From Oscillospiraceae bacterium (lineage in GTDB: Bacteria > Bacillota > Clostridia > Oscillospirales > JAAYXM01): a stretch of 40,570 nt of DNA. The position numbers and the translations under genes were made by a program. Where the stretch lies: NCBI GenBank assembly GCA_017435965.1, contig JAFSEA010000043.1, positions 1 to 40,570 of the forward strand, given 5' to 3'. The notes beneath the pieces are model-generated. The model saw nothing but the letters and a program-made list of their open reading frames with translations. It did no database searches and was not told where the DNA came from. Below are positions 22,528 to 30,605 of the stretch, in pieces (the first letter of the stretch is position 1; each line of letters begins with the position of its first letter).

Positions 22528-24600
22528 TTGAAAACCATAGAATTTGGCGCACTCACCTTTGCGGTCACGGAGGAAAAAAGAGTAGCCCTTATAAAGTATT
22601 TTGATACGGATAATTCGGAATATATAAATAACCCGGGAGCCTTATCTTTCTTTGAGATTGATGCGGCAGGGGGAACGACCTCCGGCAACCATTTTATGTC
22701 AGGCTCGGGAGAAGCGGAAAAGCTGCGTTATAAAGAACACAAAACAGAGGGGAAAGACCTTATAATAGTTCAGGAGTCGGAGCGTTTTCGTGTATTTTCA
22801 ACATTTGCTCGTTTTGAGGATACAAATGCAATCCGTGTTTCGCACAGGATAGAAAATATATCGGCAAGGAATGTATGCCTTGAGCTTGCAAACACTCTGC
22901 GTCTCCATTTCGGAAAGAGCTTTTCCGAGGACAAGACAGAGTTTTTCTTCCATAAATTCAACAACGCAAGATACACGGAGGGCATTCCCGATGTGCGATC
23001 CCTCCACGATTTGGGGCTTCAATGGGAATACGGGTCATTTTATGTGTCAAATTCGGGGAATGCATCTTCATATCTTGCGCTCCCTCAGGGAATACTTGAA
23101 AACAGACGTGACGGCAATTTTCTTATGTTCCAGATAGAGAGCTACACAAGCTGGATATATCAGATAGAGTCAAAGGACAACCGTTTTAATCTGCACCTCG
23201 GAGGATTTTCCGCCCGACATCACGGCTGGAACAAGCTTCTTGTTCCGGGTGAGAGCTATGAAACCGTAACGACGACCATTGCAGGCGGAAAGACCTTGAA
23301 TGACGTGCTTTCACATATGACAAACTACCGCCGTCATATAAAGCCCCGTAACAAGTCCGATGAAAACCTTCCTGCCATATATAACGAATATATGCATTAT
23401 TCGTGGGATGACCCCAACGCCGAAAGAGTAAGGCTCACAGCACCATATGTTGCGGAATCGGGATGCAAATATTATGTTGTGGACTGCGGCTGGCACGATT
23501 CAAAGGAAATTACGGACACATTCGGAATGTACCTCAAGTTTGGCACATGGTATGAGGATATTGGAAGATTTCCCGAAGGTATACGAAAAACAGCGGAGTA
23601 TGTGCGCTCACTCGGAATGAAATTCGGGCTCTGGATTGCTCCCGAGGTTGTTGGAGTCGGCAATGAAAAAATGCTGGAGTATTATGACGATTCCTGCTTC
23701 TTTATGAGAAACGGCGAGAAAATCCGCCATTCCACAGGATATCTTCTGGATTTCAGAAATAAGAAGGTCTATGATTATATGTCACAGACTCTTGACCGTA
23801 TGATTGAAGAATACGGTTGTGACTACATAAAGTTTGACGGATGCCCGAACCCCGGATTTGGTACAGAGGTTAATTCTACTTCTCTCGGTGACGGTCTTGA
23901 AGAAGCTTACAGAGCGTTTATTGAATGGACAGAGGATGCAATGAGCCGCCATCCCGATGTGATTTTTGAAGACTGTGCAGGCGGAGGAAACCGTATTGAT
24001 TATAAGGCACTTTCTCTCTTCAGCCTTGTTTCAACCTCCGACCAGATGGATTATCTTGCATACCCTTATATAAGCGCAAATATCATCGCCTCCGTTCTTC
24101 CCGAGCAGGCGGCGGTGTGGAGCTATCCCGTGGGAAGTGATGTTTACGATTCTGTCCCGGAAGATGAGGTCAATGAAAGAATTTCAAAAGAACGTGTTGT
24201 TTTGAATATGATAAACTCACTTTTAGGAAGAGTTCATCTCGCATCACGTATTCAGCTTCTTGATGATGAAAAGAGAGAGCTTATAAAAGAGGGAATAGAG
24301 GTTTACAACAGTATTTCAAAGGATAAGCTCCGTGCAACGCCGTATCTTCCCAAAGGCTATGCCGAGTATGGTGATACTTTTGTGGCATCGGGACTTAAAA
24401 CGGAGAAAAAGGTATATCTCGCAGTCTGGAATCTTGGTGGAGAGCGACATACAGAGCTCCCCCTTCCCGGTGTTAAAGCAAAAGATATAAAGGTTTTATA
24501 TCCCAAAGGTTTAGCTACAAACTTCAGTTTCGATTCATCTTCCCTGACAATTGACTTTACGGAAGACATTCAGGCAAGATTTTTTGAGATTACTTTATAA
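22528..24600 (+). CDS. GH36-type alpha-galactosidase
   Basis: The product is 690 residues in clan GH-D form: an N-terminal beta-sandwich (about 1-270), a catalytic barrel (about 285-600) and a C-terminal sheet. Catalytic signatures are KFD in DYIKFDGCPNPG (nucleophile Asp), EDCAGGGNRID and SDQMDY (acid/base Asp), matching the KWD, ESCSGGG and SDN positions of GH36. There is no signal peptide, so it should act in the cytosol on imported alpha-galactosides such as melibiose or raffinose, or on related substrates. The TTG start at 22528 is chosen because AGGAGGAG is 7 nt upstream. It forms an operon with the amidase and ends at a strong hairpin. Confidence 0.88.
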   Translation: MKTIEFGALTFAVTEEKRVALIKYFDTDNSEYINNPGALSFFEIDAAGGTTSGNHFMSGSGEAEKLRYKEHKTEGKDLIIVQESERFRVFSTFARFEDTNAIRVSHRIENISARNVCLELANTLRLHFGKSFSEDKTEFFFHKFNNARYTEGIPDVRSLHDLGLQWEYGSFYVSNSGNASSYLALPQGILENRRDGNFLMFQIESYTSWIYQIESKDNRFNLHLGGFSARHHGWNKLLVPGESYETVTTTIAGGKTLNDVLSHMTNYRRHIKPRNKSDENLPAIYNEYMHYSWDDPNAERVRLTAPYVAESGCKYYVVDCGWHDSKEITDTFGMYLKFGTWYEDIGRFPEGIRKTAEYVRSLGMKFGLWIAPEVVGVGNEKMLEYYDDSCFFMRNGEKIRHSTGYLLDFRNKKVYDYMSQTLDRMIEEYGCDYIKFDGCPNPGFGTEVNSTSLGDGLEEAYRAFIEWTEDAMSRHPDVIFEDCAGGGNRIDYKALSLFSLVSTSDQMDYLAYPYISANIIASVLPEQAAVWSYPVGSDVYDSVPEDEVNERISKERVVLNMINSLLGRVHLASRIQLLDDEKRELIKEGIEVYNSISKDKLRATPYLPKGYAEYGDTFVASGLKTEKKVYLAVWNLGGERHTELPLPGVKAKDIKVLYPKGLATNFSFDSSSLTIDFTEDIQARFFEITL

Positions 24601-24648
24601 AAGAAGAAAGAGCGTTGATTTACAAAAAATCAACGCTCTTTCTTCTTT
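24601..24648 (+). terminator. Terminator of the galactosidase operon
   Basis: A long stem of AAGAAGAAAGAGCGTTGATT with its complement (24629-24648) and a short A-rich loop starts right after the stop codon. Confidence 0.88.
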
Positions 24649-24655
24649 CGTAGAT

Positions 24656-24739
24656 ATGCAAAAGTTGCACATTTTTATTTTTTAAAATATGCAAAAATTG
24701 CATATTTGTGTTGCATATTTTTGTGCAAAAGTGTATACT
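24656..24739 (+). promoter_or_regulatory. Promoter and three operator-like repeats of the MNT-HepT operon
   Basis: TTGCAT (24711-24716), 17 bp, TATACT (24734-24739) is the promoter. Dyads of the form ATGCAAAA-N-TTGCA lie at 24656-24672 and 24689-24703, and TTGCATATTTTTGTGCAA lies at 24711-24728 over the -35. The first gene encodes an HTH domain, so self-repression is likely. Confidence 0.7.
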
Positions 24740-24771
24740 ATAATTAACAGGTAGAATAGAGGAGGGATATT

Positions 24772-25242
24772 ATGAGTCTTAAAGAGCTTCGGAAAAGTAA
24801 AAAACTTACCCAGAAGCAATGTGCCCAATATCTTGAAATTCCACTCAGAACATATGTAAACTATGAAAACAACCCGGAGAAGGAAGGAACTTTAAAATAC
24901 AGATATATGATGGAAAAGCTTTCCGGCTTTGGAATTATTGATGAAGAAAACGGAATTCTTTCGCTTGATTCCATTTCGAATATATGTGCAAGGGTGTTTG
25001 ATGCTCACCCTGTGAACTTCTGTTATCTTTTCGGGTCTTATGCCAAGGGAAAAGCCACAGGAAAAAGTGATGTTGATCTCCTTGTTTCCACCGATATCGG
25101 CGGACTTGGCTTTTTTGAGATGACTGAGGCATTAAGGCAGAATCTCAATAAAAAAGTAGATGTTCTGCACATCGACCAGTTGAAAAACAATTTTGAATTA
25201 CTTCAGGAGATATTGAAGGACGGAGTGAAAATATATGGATAA
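24772..25242 (+). CDS. MntA-type nucleotidyltransferase antitoxin fused to an XRE HTH
   Basis: This 156-residue protein has an N-terminal HTH (about residues 1-55: ELRKSKKLTQKQCAQYLEI, YVNYE). A minimal nucleotidyltransferase domain follows, with GSYAKGKATGKSDVD, which fits the GSx10DxD motif (about 85-99). In the MntA-HepT system the MNT protein AMPylates a tyrosine in HepT and so silences the toxin. Most MntA proteins lack a DNA-binding domain; here it is built in and the upstream dyads give it targets. RBS GAGGAGGG precedes ATG. It overlaps the hepT start by 8 bp. Confidence 0.85.
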   Translation: MSLKELRKSKKLTQKQCAQYLEIPLRTYVNYENNPEKEGTLKYRYMMEKLSGFGIIDEENGILSLDSISNICARVFDAHPVNFCYLFGSYAKGKATGKSDVDLLVSTDIGGLGFFEMTEALRQNLNKKVDVLHIDQLKNNFELLQEILKDGVKIYG

Positions 25243-25573
25243 CACTAAAAATGATGCATATTATCTCTCAAAGCTTCTCAAAGACTTAAACTTTCTTATA
25301 TCACACACAGGGCATTTGGTTTGGGAAAACTTTGGTGAGGATGAAGTTCTTCTTGACTCTGTTATGTTCAGATTGATTCAGATTTCAGAAAATGCGGCAC
25401 GACTTTCAGAAGATTTAAAGACTGCATACGCAGATATACCGTGGCTTGCGATGCGAGGGCTTCGTAACCGGATTGTGCACGATTACGGTGAAGTGGATTA
25501 TAGAATTGTTTTTGAAACAGTCAAGGTTGATATCCCGTTACTGTATGAAAGCTTAAAAGAGATAGAGGTATGA
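25235..25573 (+). CDS. HepT-type RNase toxin (DUF86)
   Basis: This 112-residue all-helical HEPN protein keeps the Rx4HxY motif as RNRIVHDY (about residues 82-89). This is both the RNase active site and the site that MntA modifies. FRLIQISENAARLS is the typical DUF86 central helix. It cleaves RNA when free of the antitoxin, arresting growth or aborting phage infection. It is translationally coupled to the HTH-MNT gene by an 8-bp overlap and ends at a hairpin. Confidence 0.88.
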   Translation: MDNTKNDAYYLSKLLKDLNFLISHTGHLVWENFGEDEVLLDSVMFRLIQISENAARLSEDLKTAYADIPWLAMRGLRNRIVHDYGEVDYRIVFETVKVDIPLLYESLKEIEV

Positions 25574-25582
25574 AATATGCAA

Positions 25583-25615
25583 AAACGGACGTTGATTTTA
25601 TGTCAACGTCCGTTT
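25583..25615. terminator. Bidirectional terminator
   Basis: AAACGGACGTTGA (25583-25595) pairs with TCAACGTCCGTTT (25603-25615). It lies between the converging hepT and oxidoreductase genes. Confidence 0.88.
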
Positions 25616-25631
25616 GTAGGTTTATGTACCT

Positions 25632-26663
25632 TTACTTTACGGGGTATACGATTTCGACAGGTTTACCTTCTCTTGCAGCTCTTACTGAAGCTGTGCAAAC
25701 TGCAACTGTGGATGCGCCTTCGATTGAGGAGAGGGGGGATTCTTTGCCGTTTACAAGTGCATCGAGGAACATCTTGATTTCGCTTCCCACGTTGTGGTTT
25801 TTGATGTCAACAGGGATGATTTCAGCCTCTGTGTAGCTTGCCTTTTCCTTTGTGAGGTCACGGTCGTCAACGAAGAGCTTCATATGGTCGGAGGTGTTGT
25901 CACAGATGATTGTGCCCTTTGTTCCATAGAATACGGAGCGCATTGTATAATCACGACGGCAGCCGATGGAAACAAATACCTTACCCATAACGTTGTTGGG
26001 GAACTTGTAGATTGCGATTGAGGTATCATCAACAGGCCAGTCGGGGAGAAGCTTTCTGTTTGCATGAGCATAAACCTCTGTGGGGTTGCCTGCAATCCAG
26101 CGGAGAAGGTCAACAGCGTGGCATCCGCCGCCGATAAATCCGTGACGGTCGGGGTCAACACGCCAGTCATCCTTGCCTCTTGACTTTTCATAGCAATGTG
26201 CGTATTCGCTCTCTACAAAAACAAGCTCACCGATTGTTCCGTTTGAAATAAGCTCCTTTGTTTTTACAAATGCGGGAGTGAAGCGGCATACCTGACCAAT
26301 CATGAGGAATCCGCCTGTTTTCTTCTCAATCTCCATCATCTCATTGCACTCTTCCATTGTGAGAGCCATGGGCTTTTCACAGAGAACTGCCTTTCCTGCT
26401 TCAAGAAATGCCTTTGTTGCAGGAAGGTGGAGCTTGTCGGGAAGAACAAGGATTGCAGCATCAACGTTGGGATCCTTTGCAAGCTCATTAAAATCGGTTG
26501 TGCCGACAGCAACGTCAAATTCCTTCTTTGCCTCCTCAACGAGGTCTGCATACTTATCGCAGACGGCATAAAGGGTTGCACCCTCATTTTCGATGACACC
26601 CTTCATATGTCCCTTTGCCATTCCGCTGCAGCCGATAACTGCAATGTTTATATTTTTCTTCAT
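25632..26663 (-). CDS. Gfo/Idh/MocA family NAD(P)-dependent oxidoreductase
   Basis: The product is 343 residues. The N-terminal Rossmann fold begins IAVIGCSGMAKGHMKG, and the family motif GKAVLCEKPMA is at about 90-100. The C-terminal alpha/beta substrate domain has GGGCHAVDLLRWIAG with the conserved His. Members oxidise or reduce sugars, inositols and their derivatives. The substrate is not evident. RBS AAAGGAG is upstream of the ATG. It is divergent from an AraC-family gene, which is its likely activator. Confidence 0.9.
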   Translation of the reverse strand: MKKNINIAVIGCSGMAKGHMKGVIENEGATLYAVCDKYADLVEEAKKEFDVAVGTTDFNELAKDPNVDAAILVLPDKLHLPATKAFLEAGKAVLCEKPMALTMEECNEMMEIEKKTGGFLMIGQVCRFTPAFVKTKELISNGTIGELVFVESEYAHCYEKSRGKDDWRVDPDRHGFIGGGCHAVDLLRWIAGNPTEVYAHANRKLLPDWPVDDTSIAIYKFPNNVMGKVFVSIGCRRDYTMRSVFYGTKGTIICDNTSDHMKLFVDDRDLTKEKASYTEAEIIPVDIKNHNVGSEIKMFLDALVNGKESPLSSIEGASTVAVCTASVRAAREGKPVEIVYPVK

Positions 26664-26710
26664 AATGCTTTAAACTCCTTTACTTTTATGTTATACTTGT
26701 TTATGGTGTA

Positions 26711-26739
26711 AGTATAGCATCACAAGTAGAAAGTTTCAA
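26711..26739 (-). promoter_or_regulatory. Promoter of the oxidoreductase gene
   Basis: On the minus strand the sequence reads TTGAAA, 17 bp, TATACT. It lies in the 124-bp gap shared with the AraC gene. Confidence 0.7.
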
Positions 26740-26787
26740 TACTTTTTTGTTTTATAAATTCTTCAATTTGTTGGATGGTGATTTTTT

Positions 26788-27588
26788 ATGAACAGAGTGT
26801 ATTTTGGCAAAGGAAAGTCGGAAATTCCCATTGTCTGCTACTCCGGAGAGGACAGAGACCTTGAACCGGGGATAATCTGCGGTCCTATAATAAGGGATGT
26901 TTATATCATAGAATGCAATACCTCGGGATATGGCTCTGTTGTGATAAACGGACGTGAGTTTCCCGTAGCACCGGGGGATTGCTACATCCTTCTTCCCGAG
27001 GATACCATTATTCACACAGCCTCAATGGAAAATCCGAGAAGCGGGTTCTGGTGCGCCGCCGATGGACGGCAGATGGGAATAGCCATTAAAAATGCCGGAA
27101 TAACCTCGGAAAATCCCTTCGCACCGCCCGAGCTTTTTGAGGAGCTTACGGAAGAAATAAGAAAAATAACTCTTATGAGAAACGACACAGACCCCGGTGC
27201 CGAGCTTCGGAGAACGGGACACCTATATAACTTCCTCGGCATCCTTATGAAAAACAATCGTTCTGTTACAAGCGACAACTGGCTTGCCCACGCCATAGGT
27301 TATATGGAAACCCACTATGACGAGGATATAACGGTAACGGATATTGCAAGAGTGGCACATCTTGAAAGAAGTTATTTTTCCGTTCGCTTCAAGGCGGAAA
27401 CAGGCATAACACCATCTGCATACCTTGCCTCTCTCCGTGTGCGAAAGGCTTGCGAGATTATGAGGAAAACAGACTTCTCCGTTTCGGAAATTGCGGAGAC
27501 GGTAGGTCTTGACCCGAGAAACTTCTCACGGATATTCAGAAAGGAAACGGGAATGACTCCAAAGGAATTTTTAAAAGGAAAGAAATAA
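26788..27588 (+). CDS. AraC-family transcriptional regulator
   Basis: The product is 266 residues. A cupin-like ligand domain covers about 30-110 (GYGSVVINGREFPVAPGDCYILLPEDTIIH). Two HTH motifs follow at about 165-264 (ITVTDIARVAHLERSYFSVRFKAETGITPSAYLASLRV and FSVSEIAETVGLDPRNFSRIFRKETGMTPKEFL). Such proteins usually sense a sugar and activate an adjacent gene, here the divergent oxidoreductase. The ribosome binding site is weak (GGATGGTG). Confidence 0.9.
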   Translation: MNRVYFGKGKSEIPIVCYSGEDRDLEPGIICGPIIRDVYIIECNTSGYGSVVINGREFPVAPGDCYILLPEDTIIHTASMENPRSGFWCAADGRQMGIAIKNAGITSENPFAPPELFEELTEEIRKITLMRNDTDPGAELRRTGHLYNFLGILMKNNRSVTSDNWLAHAIGYMETHYDEDITVTDIARVAHLERSYFSVRFKAETGITPSAYLASLRVRKACEIMRKTDFSVSEIAETVGLDPRNFSRIFRKETGMTPKEFLKGKK

Positions 27589-27592
27589 ATTC

Positions 27593-27619
27593 GGCGTGCT
27601 GACTTCAACTCAGCACGCC
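27593..27619. terminator. Terminator between araC-type and trmH-type genes
   Basis: GGCGTGCTGA / TCAGCACGCC with a 7-nt loop, followed by TTGTTTTTT. It serves the two converging genes. Confidence 0.88.
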
Positions 27620-27626
27620 TTGTTTT

Positions 27627-28436
27627 TTATTTACCGAGTTCCCAGAACGCTACTGCCGATGCGGCGGCAACGTTTAAGGAATCAACGCCGTGGGACATGG
27701 GGATTTTCACCGTATAATCACATTCGGAAATGGTGTTGGTCTTAAGTCCGTCACCCTCTGTGCCGAGGACTATTGCAAGCTTTTCCTCGTTGTGAAGTTT
27801 TTCGTCCCTTATATCAAGGGTATCCTCGCAAAGTGCCATGGCACAGGTCTTAAATCCGAGGCTTTTTAGTGTTTCCTGCCAGGGGATTTCAGAATCAAAA
27901 AACGTCCAGGGTACCTGAAAGACTGTGCCCATACTCACCCTTGCCGAGCGTCGGTATAAAGGATTTGAGCAACCGGGAGTGAGAAGCACCGCATCCATAT
28001 TGAGAGCTGCCGCACTTCGGAAGATTGCACCAAGATTTGTGGGGTTCATAATCTCCTCAAGAACTGCAATACGCCTTGCGTCCTTTAAAATCTCCTCCGC
28101 TTTGGGAAGTGTTGGGCGAAGCATCGCACAGAGCATACCACGGGTGAGCTTGTAGCCCGTGAGCTGGGTGAGGACATCAAACTCCGCGGTATAAACGGGG
28201 ATATCTCCACATCTTGCGATAACATCCCTTGCCTCGCCGTTTATGTGGCTCTTTTCACAGAGGAAGGAAAGGGGAATGCATCCTGCATCAAGAGCACGGT
28301 GGATTACCTTCGGACTTTCTGCAATAAATTGCCCCTTTTTCGGCTCTTCACGGTTTAAAAGCTGTGCTTCCGTGAGCCGTGCATACACATCAAGCTCTTC
28401 TGCTTTAAAATCAACTATTTCAACAATGTTTGCCAT
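27627..28436 (-). CDS. TrmH/SpoU-family RNA 2'-O-methyltransferase
   Basis: The product is 269 residues. An N-terminal substrate-binding part (about 1-100) is followed by the SPOUT knot. Motif 1 is NPTNLGAIFRSAAALNMDAV, motif 2 is LAIVLGTEGDGL and motif 3 is IPMSHGVDSLNVAAASAVAFWE. These bind S-adenosylmethionine and methylate a ribose in tRNA or rRNA. The exact RNA target is not predictable. It has its own promoter and lies downstream of spo0A on the same strand. Confidence 0.9.
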   Translation of the reverse strand: MANIVEIVDFKAEELDVYARLTEAQLLNREEPKKGQFIAESPKVIHRALDAGCIPLSFLCEKSHINGEARDVIARCGDIPVYTAEFDVLTQLTGYKLTRGMLCAMLRPTLPKAEEILKDARRIAVLEEIMNPTNLGAIFRSAAALNMDAVLLTPGCSNPLYRRSARVSMGTVFQVPWTFFDSEIPWQETLKSLGFKTCAMALCEDTLDIRDEKLHNEEKLAIVLGTEGDGLKTNTISECDYTVKIPMSHGVDSLNVAAASAVAFWELGK

Positions 28437-28466
28437 AAATATCCCCCGGAAATTCGTTATAAAACA

Positions 28467-28495
28467 ATTATAGACGGAAACAAAGCTTCCGTCAA
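28467..28495 (-). promoter_or_regulatory. Promoter of the methyltransferase gene with a dyad in its spacer
   Basis: On the minus strand the sequence reads TTGACG, 17 bp, TATAAT. The spacer contains GACGGAA...TTCCGTC (28473-28479/28487-28493). The dyad could be an operator or the weak terminator of spo0A; only a short T-tract follows. Confidence 0.6.
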
Positions 28496-28515
28496 TAATT
28501 ATTTCTGTGAGATTT

Positions 28516-29298
28516 TTACACCACAGCCTGTTGTTTGAGCTCTAAATTGAGCTTGTCCGCAATCATTGCGATAAACTCGGAATTTGTCGGCTTTCCTTTG
28601 GTATTGGAGACCGTGTACCCGAAAAATCTGTTGAGGGTGTCAAGGTCGCCCCTGTTCCAGGCGGTCTCAATTGCGTGACGGATTGCCCTCTCAACTCTCG
28701 ATGAGGTTGTCTGGAATTTTCTTGCAACGGTGGGATAAAGGATTTTCGTTATGGCGTTTATAATGTCTATATCGTCCACTGCGAGAAGTATCGCCTCACG
28801 GAGATAGTGATACCCCTTTATGTGGGCAGGAACGCCAATCTCGTGGATAATTGAGGTTACCATAAGCTCAACGCTCTCCTTTGATGCGGCAGGAAGATCT
28901 GCTCTCCTTGCTATTCCGTGGTCGGCGGTGAACATCTTGATTCTCTCAATGAGAGTCTCCGTTTTAAATGGCTTTACCATAAGGTAGGTAACTCCAACCT
29001 TGGCACAGACCTCCGCAAAAGTCTCTCCTCCCGAAAGGGTGGTCATAAAGAACATAGGCTTTTTCTTAACCTCCGGACCCTTTGATGCTTCAACAACGCC
29101 CAATCCGTCAACCGAGGGAAGAAGCGAGCTTAAAACAACCACGTCGGGGGAAAGGGATATTATCTTCGCTATGGCATCGGCACCGTCGGTGACCTTTGCA
29201 ACAAGCTCAAAGCCGAGCTCCGATTCGATTGCTTTTGAAAGCGTTTCGCAGAGTTCTTTGTTTTCCTCTGCAATCATCACTTTTATTCTATTTCCCAT
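28516..29298 (-). CDS. spo0A: Spo0A-type sporulation regulator with a degenerate receiver domain
   Basis: The product is 260 residues. The C-terminal DNA-binding domain (about 145-260) is typical: [48 protein letters not shown]. The N-terminal half keeps the receiver fold, the signalling Thr (FFMTT) and the Lys of VKPFK. Ser57 occupies the position of the phosphorylated Asp ([10 protein letters not shown], where Bacillus Spo0A has LDIIMPHLDG), and the acidic pair is Glu11-Glu12. Activation by the usual phosphorelay is therefore not expected if this translation is right. It may be constitutively active, bind a ligand, or be a paralogue. RBS AAAGGAG precedes ATG. Confidence 0.88.
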   Translation of the reverse strand: MGNRIKVMIAEENKELCETLSKAIESELGFELVAKVTDGADAIAKIISLSPDVVVLSSLLPSVDGLGVVEASKGPEVKKKPMFFMTTLSGGETFAEVCAKVGVTYLMVKPFKTETLIERIKMFTADHGIARRADLPAASKESVELMVTSIIHEIGVPAHIKGYHYLREAILLAVDDIDIINAITKILYPTVARKFQTTSSRVERAIRHAIETAWNRGDLDTLNRFFGYTVSNTKGKPTNSEFIAMIADKLNLELKQQAVV

Positions 29299-29331
29299 TT
29301 CAATTCTCCTTTTGTTTGTCTTTGTAAATAC

Positions 29332-29397
29332 AATTTACCATATTTTTACAATTACTTCAATAGGAAATGTGGAAAAAAATGGAAAAACTTATCGACA
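29332..29397 (-). promoter_or_regulatory. spo0A promoter and a 0A-box-like site
   Basis: On the minus strand the sequence reads TTGAAG (29355-29360), 17 bp, TAAATT (29332-29337). TGTCGAT at 29391-29397 differs by one base from the 0A box TGTCGAA and lies about 30 bp upstream of the -35, a position that could allow self-activation. Confidence 0.5.
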
Positions 29398-29584
29398 GTC
29401 TTCGCTATAAAAAATAAAATATGAGCACATTTTGTGGTTGTTAAACGCCAAAATACATATTTTGCAGAAAATTTTATCATAATTTCAAGGAAAACGGCGT
29501 TATTTGAAAGGGTGTCGGTTTTGGGAGAGTGAGGAGGAAGTGTGTCGCAGAGTGCGAAAAAGTGCGTTTTTTTGAATAAAAATC

Positions 29585-29613
29585 TTGTAATTTGAGATAT
29601 GGAGTGATATAAT
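29585..29613 (+). promoter_or_regulatory. Promoter of the ArAE-lrgA-lrgB run
   Basis: TTGTAA (29585-29590), 17 bp, TATAAT (29608-29613), about 42 bp before the TTG start. Confidence 0.65.
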
Positions 29614-29655
29614 CAATGGGTTGCTTTTTAAAAAATACTTTGTGAGGCGAAAAAA

Positions 29656-30222
29656 TTGAAGAATAAAAAGTTTAAGTTTCATATCGGTATGAGAAATATC
29701 AAAACAGGACTTGCGGCAACACTCTGTGCCCTTGTCTATCTTCTTATAGGAAGAAACCCCACCTTTGCTTGTATCGGTGCAGTTTTCGGCACGGGAAGTG
29801 ATATGGGCGATTCCTGGCTCAATGGCGGAAACCGTCTTTTCGGAACAATTATCGGCGGATTTCTCGGAATGGCACTTTTCAGCATATATATAATGGTATA
29901 TCCCGAAGGCTATTACCCCGGTTATGATATGAAGTTTCTTATGCTTCCTCTTCTCTTTGTGGGCGTAACTCTTCTTATCATTGCAAGCCAGCTCTTCAAA
30001 TGGCCCGGAGCTATTCAGCCCGGCGGAGTTATGCTCTGCATCATCCTTTTCAGAACCCCTGTTGAAACTTATATAACATATTCTCTTGAGAGAATGCTTG
30101 ATACTGCAATCGGTGTGGTTGTTGCTCTTGCAATAAACCTTCTTCTTCCGCGTGAGAGAATAATTAAAATTCTCGAATTTCTCCGTCTGAGAAAGAAAAC
30201 AGCTGATTCCACGAAGAATTGA
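29656..30222 (+). CDS. Aromatic acid exporter (ArAE/FUSC-like) family membrane protein
   Basis: The product is 188 residues with about five hydrophobic helices. NIKTGLAATLCALVYLLIGRNPTFACIGAVF and the RLFGTIIGGFLGMALF helix are typical of the N-terminal half of ArAE/FUSC exporters. It lacks the long cytosolic domain and ends in a basic tail, so it is a half-size form. The start is TTG, with GTGAGGCG before it. It leads a run with LrgA/LrgB-type genes. Confidence 0.75.
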   Translation: MKNKKFKFHIGMRNIKTGLAATLCALVYLLIGRNPTFACIGAVFGTGSDMGDSWLNGGNRLFGTIIGGFLGMALFSIYIMVYPEGYYPGYDMKFLMLPLLFVGVTLLIIASQLFKWPGAIQPGGVMLCIILFRTPVETYITYSLERMLDTAIGVVVALAINLLLPRERIIKILEFLRLRKKTADSTKN

Positions 30223-30233
30223 GAGGTTGTATC

Positions 30234-30605
30234 TTGAAGTATGTAATGCAGTTCGCTCTTATACTTGCAGTTTCTTTTGTGGGCGAGATACTGAATTTCC
30301 TTATACCACTCCCGATACCTGCAAGCATCTATGGAATAATAATTCTTTTCCTTTGCCTCGAATTTAAGATAATAAAGCTTTCGTGGGTAAAGGATGTGGG
30401 AACGTTTCTTATTGCCGCAATGCCCGTTATGTTCATTCCTGCGGGAGTGGGACTTATGGCATCCTGGAATATCCTCCGTCCCTCCATTGTTGCCTATGCA
30501 GTCATAACTCTTGTCACAACGGTGGTGGTTATGGCAGCATCGGGACTTGCCACACAGCTTGTGATAAAGCTGAGAAATCGGGGGGAGGGTAAGAAAAATG
30601 GCTGA
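30234..30605 (+). CDS. lrgA: LrgA/CidA family holin-like protein
   Basis: The product is 123 residues with four membrane helices. VGEILNFLIPLPIPASIYGIIILFLCL is the family's PIPAS-[IV]-G signature, and PVMFIPAGVGLMASW is the second conserved block. CidA/LrgA proteins modulate murein hydrolase export and cell lysis, and in some bacteria pyruvate transport. The TTG start at 30234 follows GAGAGG. It overlaps the lrgB-type gene by 8 bp. Confidence 0.88.
   Translation: MKYVMQFALILAVSFVGEILNFLIPLPIPASIYGIIILFLCLEFKIIKLSWVKDVGTFLIAAMPVMFIPAGVGLMASWNILRPSIVAYAVITLVTTVVVMAASGLATQLVIKLRNRGEGKKNG

Larger units (their letters stand above)
29299..29655. other. 357-bp gene-free region between spo0A and the divergent ArAE gene
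   Basis: It holds the spo0A promoter at one end and the ArAE-lrgAB promoter at the other. Between 29400 and 29580 I see AT-rich sequence with a few GTGTCG/GTGCG words and no open frame, tRNA or stable hairpin. Confidence 0.6.
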
